A DNA stretch of 9,906 nucleotides, taken from positions 1 through 9,906 of the forward strand of contig JBAXYJ010000102.1 of assembly GCA_041670885.1 (NCBI GenBank). Direction: 5' to 3'. A program made the position numbers and the translations under genes. Shown in pieces: positions 1-6,646 of this stretch; the stretch's first letter is position 1, and each line of letters starts with the position of its first letter. The notes beneath the pieces were generated by a model. The model saw only the letters and a list, made by a program, of their open reading frames with translations, had not been told where the DNA came from and searched no databases. This stretch comes from JAJBWD01 sp041670885 (GTDB taxonomy: Bacteria > Bacillota > Clostridia > Clostridiales > Clostridiaceae).

Positions 1-1
1 C

Positions 2-133
2 TTGGGACTTTCTAAAGAAAAATTGATAAATGTGCTGAAGGAATCAGATATTGACCCCAAAAGGCGGGGAGAGACCCTTTCAATTGAAGAATTTGCTTTA
101 CTTTCAAACAAAATAAGTGATTTAAAAATATAA
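2..133 (+). CDS. rsmA: 16S rRNA (adenine-N6,N6)-dimethyltransferase RsmA/KsgA, C-terminal end only
   Basis: Only the last 43 codons and the stop lie in the window; the gene starts upstream. The reading frame from base 2 ends in TAA at 131-133 and gives a C-terminus containing DPKRRGETLSIEEFALL, which matches the conserved tail of RsmA/KsgA (typically DPKRRAETLSLEEF in other bacteria). The family dimethylates two adjacent adenines in helix 45 of 16S rRNA during small-subunit maturation, using S-adenosylmethionine. The catalytic Rossmann domain is outside the window, so its integrity cannot be judged. There is no GC-rich hairpin after the stop, so read-through into the next gene is possible. 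The assignment rests on a short but distinctive stretch. Confidence 0.85.
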   Translation: MGLSKEKLINVLKESDIDPKRRGETLSIEEFALLSNKISDLKI

Positions 134-198
134 AATAAGAATTTTTTTTTATGTCCCTCATATATTATATTGAATGATGTTAATATGGAGGGACTAAT

Positions 199-1236
199 AT
201 GCCTCAGAAAAATTATAGCAGATATTTTGTAATATTACAGGAAGACGAAAAAAGCTTTGCCATATCTTCGGATAAGCTGCCATCTGGCTATACAAAGCTG
301 GAAAATAAAAATGATAAATGCAAAATAACATTTTATGTTCAAAACCTAAACAAAGAAAAGAAGCCATATTGTCAGGTGCTCATATGCGGCAAGAAGGGTA
401 AAAAGCAGATAATTAATTTAGGAACACTTAACATAGACGATACTGGAAGATGCGAGACATCAATAGAATATGGAGAAAATAATATCGGCAATATGAATAT
501 ACCAATGAAGGAGATAGTTGGGGCTGCTGTAATCAAGAGTACGGAGCCATCTGTTATATCTGTAATGAGCGGATTTTTAAGTACTGATATTGCAGATTGG
601 AAAAGCTATCAGGTAGTAGATACAGGCAGCGGTGACAGGATAAAAAATGAATTTGACAGCTATGAGGAAAAGATAGAGGAAAAGATAGAGGAAAAAATAG
701 AGGAAAAAATAGGGGAAAAAATAGAGACAAAATCTGAAGTGAAAAATGAAGAGCCGGAAGTTCCGGAAAATGTGCCGGAAATTAAAGCTGAAAACAAAAG
801 GGAAGATGAATTTATAATAGATGAAGACTCCACATATTTATTCTTTAGAGATATAATATCCGATTTTGAAGAAGTTAAGGTATGCCCTGAAATTGATAGA
901 ATTAAATTTTACAAGGTTCCGGTAACATCCATCGAGGATATGATAAACTGCGATAACTATAATAAATATACTGTAGTATACTATCCAATTATTAATTATT
1001 TCACATATATTAAAGAGCATGGTTATTATTTATTTGGTCTTAAGTTTAATAAAGAAGGAAGACTGAAATATTTAGATTATGCCATTCCCGGTGAAAATGA
1101 AAAAAGATGTCAGCCCTTTGGCGGCAGATCCGGATTTGTTACCTGGGTTTCAGAGGATGGATCAGACAGTGGGGAGGGCTACTGGATGATGTTCTATGAT
1201 TTTAAAAACAAATCAATAGTTGTCCCAGTGAAGTAA
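199..1236 (+). CDS. Clostridial two-domain protein of unknown function with EEKI-repeat linker
   Basis: A 345-aa protein that I cannot assign a function. The ATG at 199 is supported by GGAGGGA at 187-193, five bases upstream. There is no signal peptide or membrane segment, so it is probably cytoplasmic (or packed in the spore, a guess). Three parts are visible. Residues 1-140 are a beta-rich domain with a pattern like YCQVLICGKKGKK, then NLGTLNIDDTGR. Residues 141-208 are a very acidic/lysine-rich linker that includes five EEKI-type tetrapeptides at 156-175. Residues 209-345 form an aromatic-rich domain with HGYYLFGLKFN, a glycine-rich PFGGRSGFVTW, and GYWMMFYDFKNKSIVVP near the end. From memory, similar N- and C-terminal modules joined by variable linkers occur in other clostridia as uncharacterised proteins. 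It is followed one base later by a membrane-anchored gene, which suggests co-translation. No confident promoter was found in 134-198, which is AT-rich with a nine-T run at 142-150. Confidence 0.85.
   Translation: MPQKNYSRYFVILQEDEKSFAISSDKLPSGYTKLENKNDKCKITFYVQNLNKEKKPYCQVLICGKKGKKQIINLGTLNIDDTGRCETSIEYGENNIGNMNIPMKEIVGAAVIKSTEPSVISVMSGFLSTDIADWKSYQVVDTGSGDRIKNEFDSYEEKIEEKIEEKIEEKIGEKIETKSEVKNEEPEVPENVPEIKAENKREDEFIIDEDSTYLFFRDIISDFEEVKVCPEIDRIKFYKVPVTSIEDMINCDNYNKYTVVYYPIINYFTYIKEHGYYLFGLKFNKEGRLKYLDYAIPGENEKRCQPFGGRSGFVTWVSEDGSDSGEGYWMMFYDFKNKSIVVPVK
664..723 (+). repeat. Five in-frame copies of a 12-bp tandem repeat (EEKI)
   Basis: The unit GAGGAAAAGATA occurs five times head to tail from 664 to 723. 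Copies 1 and 2 are identical, copies 3 and 4 carry one A for G change, and copy 5 starts GGGG. A degraded sixth copy (GAGACAAAATCT) follows. The unit length is a multiple of three, so gain or loss of copies keeps the frame. It encodes EEKI four times and GEKI once, a charged amphipathic helix in the interdomain linker. Confidence 0.95.
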
Positions 1237-1237
1237 A

Positions 1238-1825
1238 ATGAGGGTGATATTTCTAAGAAGAAAAAACATTGGAATGATAGCTGTAATAATAGGGCTTATC
1301 ATAATACTGATCAGCTTTTCGGAAATATTCAGTCATAAAATAAAAGAAGCCTCACTGCTTTTTAATAATATTGAAAAGCTTACAAATTATAAAGAAGCAA
1401 ATGGCCGCCTTAAGTTTTCTCTTCCCTCAGACTGGGGATTTATGAAGGATGATATAGCTGGAGATGAGGTGCTCTACAGCGGCAGCTTTTACTCAAAGGA
1501 CAGCAAAATAAAGGGAATGGTTCAGCTTTGGAAACTAAATAAAAACATTTATGATTTTCTTAAGGATAGCGCTAATATATCAAAGACTCAAAACAAGATA
1601 TCAAATTACTCAATTAATGATATAAAAATAGGAAACAGAGCTTTTATATTAGTCAGGTATAAGATTGAAAATGTTGAAGGCAATACTTTCCTTGCATATG
1701 AATATTTTCTCCCAAAAGGAAATGAATTTGCCAGAATGTCCTTTTATATAAATCAAAAGGACTACAAGGAAGCCTACGGAGGTATGTTTGAAGCCTTGGT
1801 CAATTATGTTGATTTAATTAATTAA
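1238..1825 (+). CDS. Membrane-anchored extracytoplasmic protein of unknown function
   Basis: A 195-aa protein with a short basic N-terminus (RRK at 7-9), one hydrophobic segment at about 11-29, and then a soluble domain at 55-192 that should lie outside the membrane by the positive-inside rule. The soluble part begins RLKFSLPSDWGF and ends with FYINQKDYKEAYGGMFEALVNYV. This beginning and end loosely recall PsbP/Mog1-fold domains, but that is only an impression. There is no cleavage site or lipobox, so the helix is probably a retained anchor. The ATG lies one base after the stop of the preceding gene and has only a weak GTGAAG upstream, so translation is likely coupled to that gene. A candidate promoter for the next operon overlaps the last codons. 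The function is not known to me. Confidence 0.82.
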   Translation: MRVIFLRRKNIGMIAVIIGLIIILISFSEIFSHKIKEASLLFNNIEKLTNYKEANGRLKFSLPSDWGFMKDDIAGDEVLYSGSFYSKDSKIKGMVQLWKLNKNIYDFLKDSANISKTQNKISNYSINDIKIGNRAFILVRYKIENVEGNTFLAYEYFLPKGNEFARMSFYINQKDYKEAYGGMFEALVNYVDLIN

Positions 1826-1837
1826 TAGTATTATAAT
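1809..1837 (+). promoter_or_regulatory. Predicted housekeeping promoter for the lgt-exporter-mrp operon
   Basis: TTGATT at 1809-1814 and TATAAT at 1832-1837 are separated by 17 bases, which is optimal sigma-A geometry with a perfect -10 box. The -35 lies inside the last codons of the upstream gene. Transcription would start near 1844, only a few bases before the hairpin at 1851. The position, directly before the six-gene block, fits its role. The AT-rich background makes chance matches possible. Confidence 0.6.
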
Positions 1838-1850
1838 TTATATGTAGTTT

Positions 1851-1873
1851 GAGAAGCGCAAGCTTCTCTTTTT
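1851..1873 (+). terminator. GCAA-capped hairpin with T-run: terminator of the upstream pair or 5' leader structure
   Basis: GAGAAGC at 1851-1857 pairs perfectly with GCTTCTC at 1862-1868 around the loop GCAA (a stable GNRA tetraloop), followed by five T at 1869-1873. This has the form of a short intrinsic terminator for the genes ending at 1825. It also lies downstream of the predicted start near 1844, so the lgt transcript would carry it at its extreme 5' end, ending 11 bases before the AGGAGGG ribosome site at 1879-1885. It may therefore be partly terminating, or it may protect the 5' end. The sequence alone does not decide. Confidence 0.6.
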
Positions 1874-1892
1874 AATATAGGAGGGTTATATA

Positions 1893-2648
1893 ATGAAACC
1901 AGTTTTATTTAGTTTATTTAATATCAACATTTATGGGTATGGTACCATGATAGCACTAGGTATAATAACGGCTGTTATCATACTAAACTATAGAGGCAAA
2001 AAGAGAGGCTATGATGAAGACAGCCTTCTTAATATGGAGATTTTTGCAGTGGTGGCCGGTGTTTTGGGCGGTAAACTTCTATATTTAATTACTGACATTA
2101 AAGATATTATTGAAAATCCGGCTTTATTAAAGGATTTTGGACAGGGATTTGTTGTTTATGGATCCATAATGGGAGGAGCAATAGGTGTTTTCTTATATGC
2201 TAAACATAAAAAATGGGATATCCTTAAGATATTTGATTTAGCAATTCCTTCAGTAGCTATAGCACAGGGGATAGGAAGGATAGGCTGCACCTTAGCAGGC
2301 TGCTGCTATGGAAAAGAAACAACTCTTCCATTTTATATTAAGTTTACAAATTCACCTTATGGGCCCAATAATGTTCATCTTATTCCAACTGAACCTATCA
2401 GCGCAGTTTATGATATTCTTATGGGGTTATTTCTTATCTGGTTTGCCAAAAAAAATGAAAAAGACGGAAGAGTGTTTGGATTATACTTATGCATATACAG
2501 CGTTGGAAGATTCATAATAGAATTTTTCAGAGGAGATGAGATAAGAGGTTTTATAGGAGCTTTATCTACATCTCAATTCATTTCCATATTCACCTTCTTA
2601 ATTGGTATATTTTTATTTAATCTGGATAAATTTAAAAAGGCAGACTAG
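1893..2648 (+). CDS. lgt: Prolipoprotein diacylglyceryl transferase, divergent GCCYG-type
   Basis: A 251-aa polytopic membrane protein of the Lgt family, which transfers diacylglycerol from phosphatidylglycerol to the lipobox cysteine of prolipoproteins. AGGAGGG at 1879-1885 supports the ATG. Recognisable Lgt elements are the N-terminal YGYGTMIALG (Y16, matching E. coli Y26), GRIG at 128-131 (R129, matching R143), and YSVGRFIIEFFR at 202-213 (Y202, R206 and E210, matching Y235, R239 and E243). Two positions differ. The usual HGG motif reads VYGSIMGG, so E. coli H103 is Y89. The Asn after GRIG/GRLG is C132, within a cysteine-rich GCTLAGCCYG at 131-140. The length is slightly short for the family. 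I recall other clostridial homologues with GCCYG, so this is probably a subfamily, not a damaged gene. The next gene encodes a lipoprotein, with its ribosome site on this stop codon. Family assignment is firm; canonical activity is uncertain. Confidence 0.85.
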   Translation: MKPVLFSLFNINIYGYGTMIALGIITAVIILNYRGKKRGYDEDSLLNMEIFAVVAGVLGGKLLYLITDIKDIIENPALLKDFGQGFVVYGSIMGGAIGVFLYAKHKKWDILKIFDLAIPSVAIAQGIGRIGCTLAGCCYGKETTLPFYIKFTNSPYGPNNVHLIPTEPISAVYDILMGLFLIWFAKKNEKDGRVFGLYLCIYSVGRFIIEFFRGDEIRGFIGALSTSQFISIFTFLIGIFLFNLDKFKKAD

Positions 2649-2656
2649 GAGGAAGG
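2647..2656 (+). promoter_or_regulatory. Ribosome binding site that sets a TTG start
   Basis: AGGAGGAAGG at 2647-2656 overlaps the lgt stop TAG (2646-2648) and precedes TTG at 2660. No ATG fits. TTG gives a textbook lipoprotein signal peptide (MFKKK then a hydrophobic run), so the start is well supported and translation is probably coupled to lgt. Confidence 0.85.
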
Positions 2657-2659
2657 ATT

Positions 2660-3505
2660 TTGTTTAAGAAAAAAACAGCACTTATTTCCTTTATACTTTT
2701 AATATCTATATTCTTAACCAGCTGCAGCAGCATAGATAATATGTATCTTAAACTGGGGCTTAAAAATGATAGCTTTGAATACATAAAGCAGGGTAAAATT
2801 GAAAAGGTAGTTATCCAAAATGCAAGGGATAATGGCTTTCGATTTGTTGTAACAGATAAGAATACGATAACTGAGCTTTATGATATATTATCTAAGGCAA
2901 AGAAAGTAGATAAAAAGTCAGAACTTTCACCTGATTATGTAATTGAACTCTATGAAGGCCCTGCTAAAATATATAAATTTAATTATATTGCAGGTTTAGA
3001 TAAGAAAAGTTATGGGAATCTATATAATGACAGCCAATATTTTGCAGTTTCCAGTAGGTTAGACAATGACATAATACAAAATTTCTGGAATTCAAGAAAG
3101 CCAATAGATTTTCAAAATATTTATTATAAATCAATTTTAGATTCAATTAGCAAGTATAAGAAAGAGGTAGGAAATTATAAAACACTATCGGTTAAAATAT
3201 ATGATGATGTAGATATATTAAAATATATTTTGTCTGTTGAATTAAATGATTTTAAAAATGAACTTAATTTAAAACAGAAGGAGGCTGTTTTGATTGAAAA
3301 CTCCAATCAAAATGAAAACAGTAATGCGGTTATGACAGTTGAAACCAGCGGATATATGAAAAATTTGTATAAAAGTGTGATTACATTCTATAATAGAAGC
3401 ACTAAAAAAGAGGTTAAGTACTATATTTGGGATACATATGACTATGACACCAGGGTCTGGACTTATGATATCTATACATCCAGTAACAAACCAAAGGATT
3501 TTTAA
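2660..3505 (+). CDS. Lipoprotein of unknown function, exporter-operon member
   Basis: A 281-aa protein starting at TTG. It has a lipoprotein signal peptide: basic KKK at 3-5, hydrophobic residues at about 7-19, and lipobox LTSC at 19-22 with C22 as the lipidation site. The mature protein should be tethered to the outer face of the membrane. The first half of the mature part (about 45-150) contains IEKVVIQNARDNGFRFVVTD and later ELYEGPAKIYKFNYIAGLD. This resembles, from memory only, the domain of Bacillus YhfM-like lipoproteins. The second half (about 155-281) is lysine-rich with a conserved-looking KEVKYYIWDTYDYDTRVW tail. It lies between an Lgt homologue and a MacA-like adaptor, with gaps of 11 bases on both sides, so an accessory role for the exporter, or lipidation by the upstream enzyme, is an inference from position. 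Confidence 0.85.
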   Translation: MFKKKTALISFILLISIFLTSCSSIDNMYLKLGLKNDSFEYIKQGKIEKVVIQNARDNGFRFVVTDKNTITELYDILSKAKKVDKKSELSPDYVIELYEGPAKIYKFNYIAGLDKKSYGNLYNDSQYFAVSSRLDNDIIQNFWNSRKPIDFQNIYYKSILDSISKYKKEVGNYKTLSVKIYDDVDILKYILSVELNDFKNELNLKQKEAVLIENSNQNENSNAVMTVETSGYMKNLYKSVITFYNRSTKKEVKYYIWDTYDYDTRVWTYDIYTSSNKPKDF

Positions 3506-3516
3506 GGAGAATTACT

Positions 3517-4701
3517 ATGAAAAAAAAGATAATATGGGCTGTAATAATTATAGCTGCTATTTCAACTGTTTTATATTTAGGCTTAAGAGGCAAAAAAACT
3601 TCAGCCAATCCAGTGAAGACAAAGGAAGCTGCCTTAGGAGACATTGATTCTTACCTGTCAACTACAGGAACTGTAAAATCAAAGGTTAATGATGAATATT
3701 TTAGTCAAAGTCTTAAGATAAAAAAAGTAAACGTTAAAGTGGGAGATAAAGTTAAAGCAGGAGATATTATTGCCTTTTATGATACTTCAGATCTGGATCT
3801 TCAGGTGAAAACTTTAAATCTTCAGTATGACAATGCTGTTTTATCGAGAAATGATTTATATAATCAGAATAAACAGGCAGATGATCTAACTAATAGCTTA
3901 GATAAACAAATAAATGACTTAAAAAATCAGTTGAAATTAACAAATGATCAAAAAATAGCAAGTACATTAAATAACAGTATACTTGAATTGCAGTCAAGTA
4001 AATCAAAAATAGTAAAAATTTCTTCAGAGAAGCTTCAGCAGGCGGATAATGCAGTTTCTCTTGCTAAGCTTAGCTTAGATTCAGCAAAGAGTAAGTTAAG
4101 CCAGGCCAAAGAAGGGATAAAGGTAAAGAATTCCGGAGTGGTTACAGAGCTTAATATTAAAGATGACTCTATGCCAAATTCCATGTCAGCTGCTGCTGTT
4201 GTTCAGGATTTATCAAAGCTTTATGTACAGCTTCAAGTATCAAAATATGATGCAAACAGTATTAAGATTGGACAGAGTAGTACGGTAAAACTAAGGGATA
4301 AGGAATTCAAAGGGCGTGTTACGGAAATAGACCCGGCAGCCACCACCTCAGTTGCAGCTTCAGGTCAGACTACAAATTTAGGAGTAAATGTTGACATATT
4401 GGATAATGCACCGGACTTAAAGGTGGATTTTGACGTTGACGTGGATATATTAACAGGCTCAGCAAAAAATGTACTTAAGATACCTGGAGAAAGCATAGTT
4501 ACAGATAAGGATGGCTTGAATTCCGTATTTATTTATGAAAATGGGAAAGCAGCAGAAAAAAAGGTAACCCTTGGAGTTCAGTCAGATACAGAGGCAGAAG
4601 TTAAAGAGGGAATAAAGCAAAAAGATATGGTTATTTTAAATCCAACAGCCACAATAGAAAATGGCACAGCCGTTACTTTAGAAAGCGGAGATGGTAAGTA
4701 A
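3517..4701 (+). CDS. HlyD/MacA-family adaptor subunit of an ABC exporter (YknX-like)
   Basis: A 394-aa membrane fusion protein. AAGGAGA at 3504-3510, on the stop of the lipoprotein gene, sets the ATG. The domains in order are an N-terminal membrane anchor at 5-23, and the first half of a biotinyl-lipoyl-like hairpin around 62-90 (KVNVKVGDKVKAGDIIAFYDTSDL). A long alpha-hairpin coiled coil follows at about 92-200, rich in Lys, Gln, Leu and Asn. The second lipoyl half is at about 203-235 (KNSGVVTELNIKDDSM), then a beta-barrel at about 236-312 and a membrane-proximal domain at 318-394. This is the RND/MFP architecture of MacA and of YknX in Gram-positive bacteria, where the adaptor works without an outer-membrane channel. 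The stop TAA overlaps the ATG of the ATPase gene by one base (TAATG), so the two are translationally coupled. The substrate cannot be told from sequence. Confidence 0.92.
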   Translation: MKKKIIWAVIIIAAISTVLYLGLRGKKTSANPVKTKEAALGDIDSYLSTTGTVKSKVNDEYFSQSLKIKKVNVKVGDKVKAGDIIAFYDTSDLDLQVKTLNLQYDNAVLSRNDLYNQNKQADDLTNSLDKQINDLKNQLKLTNDQKIASTLNNSILELQSSKSKIVKISSEKLQQADNAVSLAKLSLDSAKSKLSQAKEGIKVKNSGVVTELNIKDDSMPNSMSAAAVVQDLSKLYVQLQVSKYDANSIKIGQSSTVKLRDKEFKGRVTEIDPAATTSVAASGQTTNLGVNVDILDNAPDLKVDFDVDVDILTGSAKNVLKIPGESIVTDKDGLNSVFIYENGKAAEKKVTLGVQSDTEAEVKEGIKQKDMVILNPTATIENGTAVTLESGDGK

Positions 4702-5399
4702 TGGTTATAGATATCAAGGATGTATTTAAAACCTATGATACAGGAAAGATAAAATTTACTGCGCTGCAGGGAATAAATTTAAATATTGAAAAGGGAGAGT
4801 TTACTTCAATAATGGGCCCATCAGGCTCAGGGAAGTCAACTCTTATGAATATATTAGGCTGCCTGGACAGAATGACACGCGGGAAATACTTTTTAAACGG
4901 ACAGGATGTATCTACTTTAAATGACAAGGAACTGGCGCTTATAAGAAATAAGGAAATTGGCTTTGTATTTCAAGCCTTTAATCTGCTGCCCAGACTTAAT
5001 ATTCTGGAAAATGTAGAGCTGCCTATGATATACGCCGGGATTCCTTTAAAAACAAGAATACAATCAGCAAAATCAGCTTTAGATAAAGTAGGTCTGTCTG
5101 AATGGCTTAAGCACAAGCCAAATGAAATCAGCGGCGGACAAAAGCAAAGAGTAGCTATTGCCAGGGCAATAGTTAATAATCCGGCAGTAATTATGGCAGA
5201 TGAACCTACAGGAAATCTGGATACAAAATCATCCGTTGATATTATGAGGATATTCCAAAACCTTAATAAGGAAGGAAAAACTATTATCATGGTAACTCAT
5301 GAGGCAGATATTGCAAAGCATTCCAAAAGGATTGTTACCTTTAAGGATGGAGAAATACTTCAGGACAGGGCAGTTGAAGACAGGATTAAACTTGTCTGA
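4701..5399 (+). CDS. ABC transporter ATPase, MacB/YknY/LolD type
   Basis: A 232-aa nucleotide-binding subunit with every key motif intact: Walker A GPSGSGKST at 39-47, Q-loop Q91 in FVFQAFNLLPRLN, signature SGGQKQ at 144-149, Walker B VIMADE at 163-168 with catalytic E168, D-loop NLD at 172-174, and the switch histidine H200 in VTHE. The length and the FQAFNLLP and PTGNLD wording are typical of the MacB/LolD/FtsE group that drives mechanotransmission permeases. It should energise the permease encoded next, with the adaptor encoded before it. In Gram-negative MacB this domain is fused to the permease; here they are separate genes, as in B. subtilis YknY and YknZ. The ATG overlaps the preceding stop, and a GGAG at 4687-4690 lies rather far upstream. 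Confidence 0.95.
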   Translation: MVIDIKDVFKTYDTGKIKFTALQGINLNIEKGEFTSIMGPSGSGKSTLMNILGCLDRMTRGKYFLNGQDVSTLNDKELALIRNKEIGFVFQAFNLLPRLNILENVELPMIYAGIPLKTRIQSAKSALDKVGLSEWLKHKPNEISGGQKQRVAIARAIVNNPAVIMADEPTGNLDTKSSVDIMRIFQNLNKEGKTIIMVTHEADIAKHSKRIVTFKDGEILQDRAVEDRIKLV

Positions 5400-5410
5400 A
5401 GGAGGCTTTT

Positions 5411-6619
5411 ATGAATTTAATTGAAAATTTTAAAATAGCACTAGATAGTATAATGTCTAATAAAATGAGGTCCTTTCTCACAATGCTGGGTATAATAATC
5501 GGAATCAGCTCAGTTATAACCATAGTTTCTTTAGGGCAGGGAGGTAAAAATACAATAACCTCCGAGTTTGAAAAAATAGGATCTGCATCTCTCAGCATTC
5601 AGATGGATCAGTCTAAGGCAGCTTACTCGGATTATTTAACTTTGGAGGATATAAAGCAGATTAAGCTAAGAGTGGACAATGTGAAATATGTATCTCCTGT
5701 TGCCCAAAAATCAGGTACAGCAGTATCTGAAAATAAAGCTAAAAGGGCTATTATCATGGGAGGAACTGAGGACTTCAGATATATTGAGAACTATGAGTTT
5801 GTTTACGGCAGGTTTTTTAATCAGAGAGAAGCAGAAAACGGTATGGCAGTTGTAGTAATAGATGAGGATGCCGCTAAATCAATGTTCGGTTATACTAATG
5901 TAGTTGGGAAATCTCTGATGGTAGGAGCCTCCGGATCTCCTAAAAAGGCAGTAATAGTGGGGGTAACAAAATCTTCCATGGGCATATTTGGAGGGAAAAG
6001 TGACAATATACCAGCTTTCATAAGTACACCTATTTTATTTTATCAGCAGCTTTTTCCTACTGATTATAAAATTGATACAGCCTATATCATTGCAGATAAA
6101 AAAGAAAATCTGGAAACTGCAGGCTTTGGAGCTAAAAGTATAATTGAAAGTCGTCATAATAACAGGGGAAAGGAAATCTATTCCCTGGAGAATACATTAA
6201 AGCAGCTGGATCAGGTTAACAAGGTATTATCAATATTTACAGCCTTTATAAGTGCTGTAGCTGCTATTTCTCTTTTAGTAGGCGGAATTGGAGTTATGAA
6301 TATAATGCTGGTTTCAGTTACTGAAAGGACCAGAGAAATCGGAATAAGAAAGGCAATAGGAGCAACCACGGGAACTATTCTGATTCAATTTCTCACAGAG
6401 TCCGTAATAATATCTTTGATAGGTGGGATAATAGGTATGCTTGCAGGAATATTAGGTGCCAGCCTCATTGGAAGCTTTGCCCATATTACTCCAAGCCTGT
6501 CCATCAGTGTAATTATAGGCACTATATTATTCTCATCTGCTGTAGGAATATTTTTTGGCATATATCCAGCAAGAAAAGCAGCAGCATTAAACCCAATAGA
6601 TGCATTAAGGTATGAGTAA
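5411..6619 (+). CDS. ABC transporter permease, MacB/YknZ (FtsX-like) family
   Basis: A 402-aa permease with the MacB topology. TM1 is at about 22-41 after the NKMRSFLTMLGIIIGISSV motif, followed by a large extracytoplasmic domain at about 42-270 (the MacB periplasmic core region). Three further TM helices lie at about 272-300, 322-352 and 366-386. The hallmark cytoplasmic coupling segment ERTREIGIRKAIGA follows TM2, and the C-terminus PARKAAALNPIDALRYE is typical of the family. AAGGAGG at 5399-5405 lies on the stop of the ATPase gene. With the two preceding genes it makes a complete tripartite-type exporter that would act by mechanotransmission on a substrate already outside the membrane or inserted in it. 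Relatives export peptides, toxins or antimicrobials; none of these can be assigned here. Confidence 0.94.
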   Translation: MNLIENFKIALDSIMSNKMRSFLTMLGIIIGISSVITIVSLGQGGKNTITSEFEKIGSASLSIQMDQSKAAYSDYLTLEDIKQIKLRVDNVKYVSPVAQKSGTAVSENKAKRAIIMGGTEDFRYIENYEFVYGRFFNQREAENGMAVVVIDEDAAKSMFGYTNVVGKSLMVGASGSPKKAVIVGVTKSSMGIFGGKSDNIPAFISTPILFYQQLFPTDYKIDTAYIIADKKENLETAGFGAKSIIESRHNNRGKEIYSLENTLKQLDQVNKVLSIFTAFISAVAAISLLVGGIGVMNIMLVSVTERTREIGIRKAIGATTGTILIQFLTESVIISLIGGIIGMLAGILGASLIGSFAHITPSLSISVIIGTILFSSAVGIFFGIYPARKAAALNPIDALRYE

Positions 6620-6646
6620 CATTTATTAAAATTTAAGGAGGATACA

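Noticed and set aside
142..150. Nine-T run after rsmA as a terminator
   Set aside because: No stable stem precedes it; the flanking bases are almost all A and T.
159..167. CATATATTA resembling a sigma-K -10 element upstream of the 199 gene
   Set aside because: No AC -35 element at the right distance (the region is a T-run), and such AT strings are common here.
838..1020. 60-aa minus-strand open frame inside the 345-aa protein gene
   Set aside because: Isoleucine/tyrosine-rich shadow of AT-rich coding sequence, with no supporting signal.
4970..5290. 106-aa minus-strand open frame
   Set aside because: Lies antisense within the ATPase gene whose motifs are all intact; no ribosome site or known domain.
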